The position numbers and the translations under genes are program-made. A stretch of 9,112 nucleotides of DNA from the NCBI GenBank assembly GCA_902385025.1, contig CABMDX010000120.1, positions 1 to 9,112 of the forward strand, in the 5' to 3' direction. Position 1 is the first letter of the stretch. Each line of letters begins with the position of its first letter. This document shows positions 1 to 6,900 of the stretch, piece after piece. The notes beneath the pieces are model-generated. The model worked only from the letters and a program-made list of their open reading frames with translations, did not search any database and had not been told where the DNA came from. Origin of the DNA: an uncultured archaeon. GTDB taxonomy: Archaea; Halobacteriota; Methanosarcinia; Methanotrichales; Methanotrichaceae.

Positions 1-676
1 CATGGCCCAGAGACTTCATTGTATTGTAGACGAGGGCAGCGGGCGCCGGTCCTCCACCGCAGGGCATGCATTCGCCATAGATGACCACCGAGTCATCGCT
101 GGAGATTCCGGCTTTCCCGAGGATCGAATCAAGCTCTTTCGGGCTCTTAACCTCAGAACTGTTCTCCAGGAACTCGGTATAAGGAATGGCGACGGAGCCC
201 TGGATATGATCCGTGGCATTCTCGCTTATATCAAGCAGCACCTCATCCCCGGAGACATCATCCAGAGGCGCAAGCATCTTTCGGGCCTCTGCACTTCGCA
301 CGATTGGTCCGTTATCCAGAACCGGGGCTTTTGACGTCGTTGTTTTCTTTATCTCGGGCGTGGTGTTCTTGCTTGCAACAGGAGTTTCACCGGTATTGCT
401 CTGCTGGCTGGCAGTATCATTGTCCTCAAAGCCGGTGAGGGACTTCTTCCAGATTCCCACCCGGTTCTTCTGAGCAGTGCTCAAACCCGGCATGACTTCT
501 GTGCTCGCTGCATTGGTGTTCCCGATTTGATCCAGCGCCTTTTCACCTGACCAGCCGGAATCACCTTTGCAGGCATCACAATAAGCTTCTCCCCCAAATG
601 CCACGTTTGCCAGCATCAATAACGCCAGCAGCGTCATGACGCCCACTCCCACGAATAATGATTTAAGTAATGTCAT
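1..676 (-). CDS. Secreted rhodanese-like (sulfurtransferase fold) protein, C-terminus cut by window edge
   Basis: The minus-strand frame is open from an ATG at 676 to the left edge, giving 225 codons with no stop. Residues 1-28 form a signal peptide or signal anchor (a lysine, then a long Leu/Val/Ala stretch). A CDAC pair follows at C33/C36. Residues about 40-125 are Ser/Thr/Asn/Lys-rich, like an extracytoplasmic linker. From about residue 125 there is a rhodanese domain: LLDI at 147-150, then H157-I-x-G-S, matching the family's D-R-x-x-x-E/GHIxGA region, then a VVIYGE strand leading into a CMPCGGG loop (C203, C206) where the catalytic cysteine sits. This loop is not the usual CRxGxR form, so thiosulfate sulfurtransferase activity is uncertain; redox or persulfide handling outside the membrane is an inference. 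GGGGAG (680-685) precedes the ATG by 3 bases. The gene starts 35 bases after the beta-helix gene on the same strand, so they are probably cotranscribed. Confidence 0.85.
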   Translation of the reverse strand, partial: MTLLKSLFVGVGVMTLLALLMLANVAFGGEAYCDACKGDSGWSGEKALDQIGNTNAASTEVMPGLSTAQKNRVGIWKKSLTGFEDNDTASQQSNTGETPVASKNTTPEIKKTTTSKAPVLDNGPIVRSAEARKMLAPLDDVSGDEVLLDISENATDHIQGSVAIPYTEFLENSSEVKSPKELDSILGKAGISSDDSVVIYGECMPCGGGPAPAALVYNTMKSLGH

Positions 677-711
677 ATTCTCCCCATTTGATAATTGATC
701 TTGAATCATAT

Positions 712-2166
712 CTAGCTTGATGCAAAACCGCCCCTGGCCGAGACCGATACGCTGCCCAGGGTCTCTTGCATCTCAAAACCTCTCGAATCTCTCGCACTCA
801 GGACCAGATCATACTTTCCCGGATCAAGAAGAGCCGTGGAAAAGGAGCCCTGATAGACATCCCCAGACTGGACCAGCCTGGCGTAGCCCAATGACTCCTT
901 TCCGGATTGGAAAGCCCTGACTGTAACCTGCGTGAGCTGGTAGCGGGAGTTCAACATTGCCATAACGGCAATGCTGTCTCCCACCTGCGCCTTATCCGCC
1001 GAGAGCTTTTTATCCATAATGCTGATCTGCTGGACCTGATTGCCCATGACGGGATACTTGTCTACAGAAACCTCATTCACCTTGTAGGCCGTATCCCCGA
1101 ATCCATCCTTTCCGGGTATATTCTGGTCGGACCCCTGCATCTCATCCTGACCCTGATAGTCGCTCCAGAGGTTGCCACCCCTCGGATAGAGGGCATTCCA
1201 TTTATTTTTGCCCCTATCCTCGACTGAGACGGCATTGTCAATGATTCTATTTCCGTAGATCTGATTCATGCTCGAATCCAGAAATATCCCCGTCTGGCTA
1301 TCGGTTATGTTGTTGAAGATGATTGCATTGCCATCCGAGCCGCTCTGCACCTGTACTCCATAGCGCCCATTGCCCACAATCGTGTTTCCATTTATCATAT
1401 TATTGCCTGACTCCATGAGAGTCAAGCCGGCTACGACATTGTTCTGGATGCTATTGTTCTGGATTATGTTATCGGTACAGTTGAAGCGCAGATCAATCCC
1501 AGAGTTGGTATTCCGGGACATGTCGTTGAATTCAATGAGATTGTTGGAGCAATCCGTGAACATGTACAGGCCATACATATTTCCGCTAAGCTTATTGCCG
1601 CTTATGGTATTGCTGTTGCAGGATGGAAATAAATTTATGCCGTAAGCGCCATTGCCAAAGGCCTCATTGTCGGTGATGATGTTGTTATTGGAATTTGAGA
1701 GGTATATTCCATACCATCCCTCGCCGGTGATACCATTTAAGCTGGCATTGTTGCCGGTGATTGTGTTACCGTCGGAATAGAGAAGCGCAATTCCAGGCTG
1801 GGCGCAGTAAATCACCGTGTTATTGGCAATATTGCAGCCGGATACACTGTTGAGCTTTATGCCGTAAAAGCCGTCCCGGACCAGGAATCCGCTGATGTTA
1901 ACGTTGTTCGCCTCCACGCTCACGCAGGCATCCCTGTTTCCAGCTAAAATCACGGCATCGTTCCCGATCAAAGTTATGCCCTTTTGGATAGTTATCTTAT
2001 CATAGGTGCCTTTGGCAACCTGAAGAGTATCGCCAGGCGAGGCTGCATCTATTGCAGCTTGCAGGTTTGAACTCACCTGCATCGTGGCCCCATACGCGAC
2101 GGAGGCTATTAGCGGGGACGCGATCAGCAGGGCGGCGCACCAGACGCAGAAGGCAATATTTCTCAA
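712..2166 (-). CDS. Secreted NosD-type right-handed beta-helix (PbH1 repeat) protein
   Basis: With the TTG start at 2166 the protein has 484 residues. Residues 1-26 form a good signal peptide (Arg-Asn, then a hydrophobic core ending SVAYGA). A GDTLQVAKGTY segment (about 45-55) is typical of the entry to a carbohydrate-binding/sugar-hydrolase (CASH) beta-helix. Residues about 60-315 are a run of 22-24-residue, Asn-rich turns of the type N-x-I-x-x-N with G-(I/L/V)-x-L, diagnostic of PbH1 repeats. The NosD-family end signature follows (NLWSDYQG, then DGFGDTAYKV, then VDKYPVMG, about 332-375). A last domain of about 105 residues is predicted to be Ig-like. Such proteins in methanogens are usually surface or cell-envelope proteins; no enzyme activity can be assigned. 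The frame stays open to an ATG at 2271, but that version buries the signal peptide behind 35 extra residues. A GGTGA motif 10 bases before the TTG and a TTTATTAA box at about 2199-2206 favour 2166. Confidence 0.85.
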   Translation of the reverse strand: MRNIAFCVWCAALLIASPLIASVAYGATMQVSSNLQAAIDAASPGDTLQVAKGTYDKITIQKGITLIGNDAVILAGNRDACVSVEANNVNISGFLVRDGFYGIKLNSVSGCNIANNTVIYCAQPGIALLYSDGNTITGNNASLNGITGEGWYGIYLSNSNNNIITDNEAFGNGAYGINLFPSCNSNTISGNKLSGNMYGLYMFTDCSNNLIEFNDMSRNTNSGIDLRFNCTDNIIQNNSIQNNVVAGLTLMESGNNMINGNTIVGNGRYGVQVQSGSDGNAIIFNNITDSQTGIFLDSSMNQIYGNRIIDNAVSVEDRGKNKWNALYPRGGNLWSDYQGQDEMQGSDQNIPGKDGFGDTAYKVNEVSVDKYPVMGNQVQQISIMDKKLSADKAQVGDSIAVMAMLNSRYQLTQVTVRAFQSGKESLGYARLVQSGDVYQGSFSTALLDPGKYDLVLSARDSRGFEMQETLGSVSVSARGGFASS

Positions 2167-2197
2167 GCGACCACCGTCACCAAAAGCAGTCGTGAGG

Positions 2198-2207
2198 TTA
2201 ATAAAGC
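2198..2207 (-). promoter_or_regulatory. Possible TATA box for the beta-helix gene
   Basis: Read on the minus strand this is GCTTTATTAA, close to the archaeal TTTATATA-type box. Its centre lies about 36 bases upstream of the proposed TTG start at 2166, which would give a short leader holding the GGTGA motif. A competing box (CTATATAG, 2321-2328) lies further upstream and would suit the longer ATG start at 2271. No transcript data are available, so this is a pattern match only. Confidence 0.3.
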
Positions 2208-2320
2208 TAACGTAGAGGATTTTCCCATGCAGCAAGAGAAGTATATGCTCTCTAATAAGGCATTGCTTCATATAGGTCCAGCGGAGGATTGGGATTTAAC
2301 TGATAGGCCACGATTAATGC

Positions 2321-2358
2321 CTATATAGATTACATATGAACGCAAGTCTTTTTATTTG
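2321..2358. promoter_or_regulatory. Divergent promoter region between beta-helix and DNRLRE genes
   Basis: Two A/T-rich boxes sit between the divergent genes. CTATATAG at 2321-2328 is its own reverse complement, so it could serve either strand. CTTTTTATTTG at 2348-2358 points to the plus strand, with its centre about 35 bases before the ATG at 2388, so a transcript would start near 2378 with a leader of about 10 bases. The close packing suggests shared or competing promoters for two secreted proteins. The assignment rests only on position and composition. Confidence 0.4.
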
Positions 2359-2381
2359 CATGACAATCTAGGTATCTTCTT

Positions 2382-2387
2382 GGAGGA
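2382..2387 (+). promoter_or_regulatory. Shine-Dalgarno motif that disputes the annotated start
   Basis: GGAGGA ends directly at the ATG (2388-2390). From GGAGG there are 7 bases to an in-frame TTG at 2394, normal spacing. Initiation at TTG would remove two residues (Met-Arg) and leave the signal peptide intact. Confidence 0.5.
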
Positions 2388-2960
2388 ATGAGATTGAGAT
2401 ACTTGTATGCACTTGTGGGAATATTCCTGCTGCTAGCAGCATCCGCTACCGCAGGGAGCTTCAAAGCCCAAATGGATGTAGACACTTACGTCGATGAGAA
2501 CAACGCAAACCAGAGCTTCAGCGACGGCGATCTCCTCTGGGCCACGTCAGATTCAGGCAAGGAGAAGCAGACCTACCTGAGCTTCATCAACCTCTTCGGC
2601 TCCCAGAGCATCTTCAAGCCCGAGCAGGCTAAATCGGCGACTCTCACCCTGGATGCTGCCAAGGTGGACAAACCCGGCAAGATCACGGCCTATTTCCTGC
2701 ATGGTGCGACCTTCGGAACCATGACCTGGTATGATAAGCTGGACTACGACAGCAGCGTTTCTGACTCGGTTAATATAGACAAAGAAGGAAGCTACACCAT
2801 AGACGTGACAAACATCGTCCAAAAAGCAGTCGAAGTCTGCACGGAAGGCTGCCCCTATTCCATCGTACTGGTGGCAGATAACGGCGCATCTGTAGGATTC
2901 ACCTCAAGTGAGGCATCTGACCAGAAGAAGCCGATCCTGGAATATACCAACGCAGATTGA
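2388..2960 (+). CDS. Secreted DNRLRE-domain protein
   Basis: 190 residues from ATG. Residues 1-22 are a signal peptide (Arg-rich start, LVGIFLLLAASATAG). The rest is one DNRLRE-type domain: D-T-Y-V-D near 32-36, a WAT strand, QTYLSFINL (61-69, the usual YLRFDLS strand), a SATLTLDAAK strand (83-92), MTWYD (112-116), YTIDVTNIVQKAV (136-148, the usual DVTxLVqxW) and VGFTSSEASDQKKPILEYT at the end (usual FxSrEa...P.LxV.Y). The family is an extracellular beta-sandwich often found on archaeal and bacterial surface proteins, including methanogen disaggregatase-related ones; here it stands alone. C151 and C155 could form a disulfide. The Shine-Dalgarno sequence GGAGGA (2382-2387) touches the ATG with no spacer, while an in-frame TTG at 2394 has 7 bases after GGAGG, so the true start may be TTG. 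No partner or substrate can be named. Confidence 0.85.
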   Translation: MRLRYLYALVGIFLLLAASATAGSFKAQMDVDTYVDENNANQSFSDGDLLWATSDSGKEKQTYLSFINLFGSQSIFKPEQAKSATLTLDAAKVDKPGKITAYFLHGATFGTMTWYDKLDYDSSVSDSVNIDKEGSYTIDVTNIVQKAVEVCTEGCPYSIVLVADNGASVGFTSSEASDQKKPILEYTNAD

Positions 2961-2985
2961 AACTCCAGATGACCTTTGACGGCAT

Positions 2986-3018
2986 GCCTGGGGATGACTC
3001 ATGAATCATTTCCCAGGC
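2986..3018 (+). terminator. Imperfect 33-base inverted repeat after the DNRLRE gene, possible terminator hairpin
   Basis: The arms GCCTGGG and CCCAGGC pair perfectly over 7 bases. Pairing continues through a G-T wobble and A-T, then, after one bulged base, a further TGACTC/GAATCA segment with one mismatch. It lies 26 bases after the stop at 2960. No T-tract follows at once; the first T-rich run is at 3078-3090, which also looks like the next gene's TATA box. It could instead be a processing or operator site. The rest of 2961-3113 shows no gene. Confidence 0.35.
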
Positions 3019-3081
3019 CAAAGCAGCCTTTGGGGCTAAAGATGCCGGCTTATGGGGCAGGCGCCAATAGCATAGTATTCT

Positions 3082-3091
3082 CTTTTTATAC
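3082..3091 (+). promoter_or_regulatory. TATA-like box for the thioredoxin-CcdA gene; suggests a leaderless transcript
   Basis: CTTTTTATAC is centred near 3087, 27 bases before the ATG at 3114. Archaeal transcription usually starts about 25-27 bases after the box centre, so the transcript may begin at or within a few bases of the ATG. GGGG at 3107-3110 is only 3 bases before the ATG, a poor Shine-Dalgarno spacing. An alternative ATG lies at 3126. Confidence 0.45.
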
Positions 3092-3113
3092 CTCTTCGGC
3101 CTCATAGGGGCTG

Positions 3114-4307
3114 ATGCATCTTGCCATGTCACGCCTTTGGGCCACACTCCTTGCAGTCACCATGATAATCTCACTCGTCCTGCTTGTGAGCGGATCAGGG
3201 CAGACAGAGCCGTCGCCGTCAGTTGGGGCCATTCAGGCATCTGCAAAGGAGGGCAATGCGGCAGAGAATGATGCCACCGAGGTTATCTTCATCAAGGCCC
3301 CGGGATGCACAAAATGCGCCGCAACTGAAAGGATACTTGGCAAGATCGACCAGCAGATGCCTCTGAATGTCTCAGGCTACTACTATTACAGCGATGAGGG
3401 CCATCGCATCATCAAGCAATATGGGGCCAAGGACGTTCCATCAGTTATCATTGGAACTCATGTTATAAATTACAGGGACTATGACGGGAATAATACAAAG
3501 CAAGAGATGCTCATACGGGAAGCTCTGGCTGATCATCTCCCGGACTTGCCGCCGGCCATCACCCTGCATGGCAATGAGAGCAATAATCTCAGCGCCAATG
3601 AAAACGACGCAGGCCTGAATTTGCGAGTTTTGTCCCTTTACACAATCTCCGCAGTCCTGGGAGCGGGTCTCGTAGCAGGCTTCAACCCCTGCCTGCTGGG
3701 CATTCTGGTCTTCCTCGCGGCATCCGTTCTCTCCTCATCTGGCAAGAGGCGGGAGATGGTAATGATGGTGGTATTCTTCTCATTTGGCATATTCACCATG
3801 TACCTTCTCTTCGGCCTGGGAATGCAGCAACTCTTGCAGATGGAAGTGGTTGCCGCATCCTTCCGTTATGTTCTGATCGTATTTCTCCTGGCAGCGGGGC
3901 TCTCCCAGGTTCTGGATGCCTGGCGGCTTAACAGCGGAAAGCACTCCCTGTTTCGCACTGATTGGGCGCTCAAGTACTTCCAGGCAGGAGTGGATAAAGG
4001 CCGCTATAGATCCTACTTCCTTATCGGAGCGCTCTTCTCGCTTGTCAAGGCCCCTTGCGTTGGTGCGATCTACCTCGCGATCCTGGATCTTCTCAGCACA
4101 CAAAGCTACCTGACAGGCGCAGCCTACCTGATATTCTTCAACCTGGGTGTTATACTGCCAATCATAATCGTGGGCGCGTTCATCGCACTTGGCACGAGCC
4201 CTGAGCAGGTGGACCGTTTCCGCAAGGATCATCGTGTGGCCATGAGGCTGGTCACGGGCCTGGCGCTGCTGGCGCTGGTGCCGCTCTTCTACTGGCAGCT
4301 CATTTAA
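3114..4307 (+). CDS. Thioredoxin-fold domain fused to CcdA/DsbD-type membrane thiol-electron carrier
   Basis: 397 residues. Residues 8-28 are a signal anchor. Residues about 55-140 form a thioredoxin-like fold: strand EVIFIKAPG, active-site pair CTKC (C65, C68), then the cis-proline segment DVPSVIIG (P109). A Ser/Asn-rich linker (about 145-168) leads to a membrane domain with about six hydrophobic segments from residue 172 to 397. It carries the two cysteines expected in CcdA-type carriers: FNPC (C193) in the first membrane segment and KAPC (C315) in a later one. In CcdA and DsbD these take electrons from cytoplasmic thioredoxin and pass them to thiol proteins outside the membrane. Here the soluble thioredoxin domain precedes the membrane part, so one chain could hold both membrane and outer relay. 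Substrates are unknown; cytochrome c maturation, a disulfide reductase for envelope proteins, or supply of the neighbouring secreted CxxC rhodanese are all possible. Confidence 0.9.
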   Translation: MHLAMSRLWATLLAVTMIISLVLLVSGSGQTEPSPSVGAIQASAKEGNAAENDATEVIFIKAPGCTKCAATERILGKIDQQMPLNVSGYYYYSDEGHRIIKQYGAKDVPSVIIGTHVINYRDYDGNNTKQEMLIREALADHLPDLPPAITLHGNESNNLSANENDAGLNLRVLSLYTISAVLGAGLVAGFNPCLLGILVFLAASVLSSSGKRREMVMMVVFFSFGIFTMYLLFGLGMQQLLQMEVVAASFRYVLIVFLLAAGLSQVLDAWRLNSGKHSLFRTDWALKYFQAGVDKGRYRSYFLIGALFSLVKAPCVGAIYLAILDLLSTQSYLTGAAYLIFFNLGVILPIIIVGAFIALGTSPEQVDRFRKDHRVAMRLVTGLALLALVPLFYWQLI

Positions 4308-4317
4308 TGGCAAAAGG

Positions 4318-4326
4318 ATTAAAATA
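4318..4326 (+). promoter_or_regulatory. TATA-like box upstream of fae-hps
   Basis: ATTAAAATA lies 10 bases after the stop of the preceding gene and about 41 bases before the TTG start at 4363. A transcript starting about 26 bases downstream, near 4348, would have a leader just long enough to include GAGGTGA at 4350-4356. This suggests fae-hps has its own promoter rather than depending on the thioredoxin-CcdA gene. Confidence 0.45.
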
Positions 4327-4349
4327 GAGAGATTGCAGAAGCTAAATTT

Positions 4350-4356
4350 GAGGTGA
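4350..4356 (+). promoter_or_regulatory. Ribosome binding site fixing a TTG start for fae-hps
   Basis: GAGGTGA is a strong match to the archaeal anti-Shine-Dalgarno sequence and ends 6 bases before TTG at 4363. No ATG or GTG nearby would keep the conserved Fae N-terminus, so TTG is the start. Confidence 0.75.
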
Positions 4357-4362
4357 ATCTTT

Positions 4363-5550
4363 TTGTTTTTAGTTGGAGAGGCTCTCATTGGAAAGGAGCC
4401 TGAAATAGCTCATATCGATCTGATCATAGGGGAGAAGGAGGGGCCAGTAGGAACTGCCTTTGCCTCCGGACTTGCCCAGCTCTCGGCAGGGCATACACCC
4501 CTTCTGGGAGTCATAAGACCCAATCTACCACCCAAGCCTTCCACGCTCATCGTTCCCAAGGTGACTGTGAAGAACATGGAGCAGGCTGCCCAGATCTTCG
4601 GGCCGGCGCAGATGGCTGTTGCGAAAGCTGTGGCTGATTCCGTAGCTGAGGGGATAATTCCCAAGGACAAAGCAGAAGAGCTGCTGGTAATAGTATCCGT
4701 TTTCATCCATCCCCAGGCCAAGGACTATGACGCCATTTACCGCTACAACTACGGGGCCACAAAGCTCGCCCTGAAGCGAGCCATGGAGGGCTTCCCGGAC
4801 ATCGATAAGGTGCTCTACGAGAAGGACCGCTCCACTCACCCGATCATGGGCTTCCGGGTCACGCGCCTATGGGATCCGCCCTATCTGCAGGTTGCCTTCG
4901 ATCTGGTGGACGTGGCAGAGGTGCGCCGCGTGCTTTCTGCCTTGCCGGAGAGCGATCATATTCTTATAGAAGTGGGAACGCCGCTGGTCAAGATGCTGGG
5001 CATGAGCGTGGTCAAGGAGATTCGTTCCATCCGCCCTGGAGCGTTTATCATCCTGGACCTTAAGACCCTGGATACTGGAAATCTGGAGGTGCGCCTGGCT
5101 GCGGATTCCACAGCAGATGCCGTGGTCATATCTGGCCTTGCGCCCAAGAAGACCATTGAGCTTTCCATCAACGAGGCCAGGAAGACAGGCATCTACTCCA
5201 TAATTGATATGCTTAATGTGCCAGATCCATTGGCGGTTCTGAAAGGTCTTGATGTCCTGCCTGATGTTGTTGAGTTGCACAGGGCCATCGACATGGAGAA
5301 GAGCGCGCACGCATGGCAGAACATTCGCGAGATACAGGCCCTCGCGAAGGATGGCAGAAGGCTGCTTGTGGCTGTTGCCGGCGGCATACGCACGGATACA
5401 GAGGGCGCTGCCCTTGCTGCAGGCGCGAACATACTGGTAGTAGGCCGCGCGATCACCAGGTCCAGGGATATTCGCGACATGGCAGAGCAGTTCCTGACAG
5501 GTCTCAAGCAGACCGAAATAGATCAGTACAGGATAATGACGGACTTCTGA
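4363..5550 (+). CDS. fae-hps: Bifunctional 5,6,7,8-tetrahydromethanopterin hydro-lyase (formaldehyde-activating enzyme) / 3-hexulose-6-phosphate synthase
   Basis: 395 residues, the normal length for the archaeal fusion. The Fae domain is about 1-165: GEALIG, then AHIDL with H17 at the catalytic position known for Fae, KEGPVG, the [19 protein letters not shown] stretch and NYGATK. It joins formaldehyde to tetrahydromethanopterin, giving methylene-H4MPT. The Hps domain is about 170-390: a TIM barrel with the DLKTLD motif (D232, K234, D237; metal and catalytic residues), E203, H306 (ELHRAID), the AGGI loop (339-342) and VVGRAIT (359-365) for phosphate binding. In methanogens Hps is thought to run backwards with a hexulose-6-phosphate isomerase, releasing formaldehyde from hexulose 6-phosphate to make ribulose 5-phosphate for nucleotides, while Fae traps the toxic formaldehyde. 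The start is TTG, fixed by GAGGTGA. No phi isomerase gene is in the window. The next gene follows after 16 bases. Confidence 0.97.
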   Translation: MFLVGEALIGKEPEIAHIDLIIGEKEGPVGTAFASGLAQLSAGHTPLLGVIRPNLPPKPSTLIVPKVTVKNMEQAAQIFGPAQMAVAKAVADSVAEGIIPKDKAEELLVIVSVFIHPQAKDYDAIYRYNYGATKLALKRAMEGFPDIDKVLYEKDRSTHPIMGFRVTRLWDPPYLQVAFDLVDVAEVRRVLSALPESDHILIEVGTPLVKMLGMSVVKEIRSIRPGAFIILDLKTLDTGNLEVRLAADSTADAVVISGLAPKKTIELSINEARKTGIYSIIDMLNVPDPLAVLKGLDVLPDVVELHRAIDMEKSAHAWQNIREIQALAKDGRRLLVAVAGGIRTDTEGAALAAGANILVVGRAITRSRDIRDMAEQFLTGLKQTEIDQYRIMTDF

Positions 5551-5566
5551 AGATCATAGATCTCGG

Positions 5567-6892
5567 ATGATCCAGTCATTTCTCTTTTTAGTTTTCTTAT
5601 CTCTATTACTATCAGGATCACTGTCAGTGAGTGGCAGCGCTCTTGATGTGCAGGTGGGACCGGAGGAGCGGCCTGCGGGTGCTGTGATCGTGGTGGTGGA
5701 TGGCCTGGGAGCGTCTTACGTCTACCCTGAGTTCAATGCCTACGCTCTGGATGGCTCGCCTCTAGGCAAAGCCGTGCTCTTCAACCTCACCGGGAGCGGA
5801 GCGCGGGCGGTGGAAGTCCGTGTGCCGGTTCCCGAGACCACCAAGAGCCACAGCGTTCTGATCACAGGCAACTCTGAGACGGATCCACAGTATCCCGGCC
5901 CTACTATCTTCGATGCCGTCCGTGAAAGGGGCTATCTTTCCCTGGCCGTGCTGGAGCGGGGCGACTCCATGCCAGTGCTGCAGGAGATGGACGCGGTGCT
6001 CTATCTGGGAGACAACTCCATGCATGGTGCCGAGCCCACCGCTGGCTTTCGCGAGAGCGCTCCTCCGGGCCTGCGTGCTCTTTTCCAGGAGTGGCGGGAC
6101 AGATTTACCGATTATTCTGCTCCCGCTGGCCTGCCCGGCTACGCGGGCTACGATGCCTGGGCGCTGGATGCCGCGGCGGATGTTGTTAAGAACCTCTCCG
6201 GCCAGAGATTCGTGATGCTGGTGAACGTGGGCGCAGTGGACAGCGCCGGGCAAAACCTGGGAGCGGATGGCTACCTGCAGACCGTTCAGGCCCTGGATGC
6301 ACCGCTGGGCAGGCTGGCCGAGGCCTGCCATCGGAGCGATGCACTCCTGGTAGTCACCGCAGATCATGGCATGTGCTTCCCAGCAGCGAAGGGTAAAGGC
6401 GGCCACTCTGCCAACAAGTACTCCTCCCGGCTGGAAGCCCTGCGCGTCCCTCTGGTCTTCCTGGGGGCCGGAGTGGAGGAGCTGAATTTGGCTGGCCGCT
6501 GGTTGGAGATGGACACTGCGCCCACGGTACTGAGCCTGCTGAATATCTCTTCAAACCTTATGACTGACGGCAAGCCCTTGCCCATTCGCGAGGGCTTCGA
6601 CCTGCGGGTGACTTGTGCGCCCTCAGGCATGGAGCTGTGGCGCGGGGAAGAAAGGCTGGCCAATGCCAGTGGAGATGATGAGTACTGCTTCAGGGGTCTT
6701 GAGCGTGGAGCTTACACGATCAAAGCTGGCGGCAAGTCATGGACCGCGCATGTGAGCGGAGATACTTCGATGGATCTGGCTGGGAAAGCTGCGCCCGGCG
6801 GCGAGATGAAGAAGATTATCGGGATCATACTCATCCTGGCCATAAACCTGGCTGGAATTGCGATCATCGTACGCATCTGGAAAAAAGGATGA
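5567..6892 (+). CDS. Membrane-anchored alkaline-phosphatase-superfamily (metallo-phosphatase/phosphodiesterase-like) protein
   Basis: 441 residues. An N-terminal signal peptide (1-25) and a single C-terminal membrane helix (about 415-436) followed by Arg/Lys residues put the catalytic body outside the cell, held in the membrane. Superfamily features in order: VIVVVDGLG with metal ligand D45; a Thr/Ser-rich PETTKSHSVLITG segment (89-101) where the nucleophile (T91 or T92, possibly a Ser) would lie; VNVGAVDSAGQN (220-230) with D225; VVTADHGM with D266 and H267; GGHSANK with H280. The usual DxxxH second metal site reads D225-S-A-G-Q, so glutamine replaces the expected histidine. Residues about 345-405 form a beta-rich extra domain. 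The substrate is unknown: phosphomonoester, phosphodiester or phosphoglycan are all open, as is a sulfatase- or mutase-like role. It starts 16 bases after fae-hps, so cotranscription is likely, but a functional link is unproven. Confidence 0.8.
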   Translation: MIQSFLFLVFLSLLLSGSLSVSGSALDVQVGPEERPAGAVIVVVDGLGASYVYPEFNAYALDGSPLGKAVLFNLTGSGARAVEVRVPVPETTKSHSVLITGNSETDPQYPGPTIFDAVRERGYLSLAVLERGDSMPVLQEMDAVLYLGDNSMHGAEPTAGFRESAPPGLRALFQEWRDRFTDYSAPAGLPGYAGYDAWALDAAADVVKNLSGQRFVMLVNVGAVDSAGQNLGADGYLQTVQALDAPLGRLAEACHRSDALLVVTADHGMCFPAAKGKGGHSANKYSSRLEALRVPLVFLGAGVEELNLAGRWLEMDTAPTVLSLLNISSNLMTDGKPLPIREGFDLRVTCAPSGMELWRGEERLANASGDDEYCFRGLERGAYTIKAGGKSWTAHVSGDTSMDLAGKAAPGGEMKKIIGIILILAINLAGIAIIVRIWKKG

Positions 6893-6900
6893 CGGGGAGA

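Noticed and set aside
2..334. 110-codon open frame on the plus strand at the left edge
   Set aside because: It lies antisense to a secreted protein with a signal peptide and clear rhodanese motifs on the minus strand; its own sequence shows no family pattern.
1250..1950. Repetitive Asn-rich stretch considered as a DNA repeat array or CRISPR
   Set aside because: The periodicity is at protein level (22-24-residue beta-helix turns) and the DNA units are diverged, with no identical repeats or spacers.
2167..2271. ATG at 2271 as start of the beta-helix gene
   Set aside because: It adds 35 residues before an otherwise ideal signal peptide and has no ribosome binding site; kept only as an alternative.
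3780..4388. 202-codon minus-strand frame
   Set aside because: It mirrors the thioredoxin-CcdA gene, whose cysteines, cis-proline and membrane segments are all convincing; the mirror product has no recognisable domain.
5762..6406. 214-codon minus-strand frame
   Set aside because: It is antisense to the phosphatase-superfamily gene, which has signal peptide, TADHG and membrane anchor; long antisense frames are common in GC-rich coding DNA.
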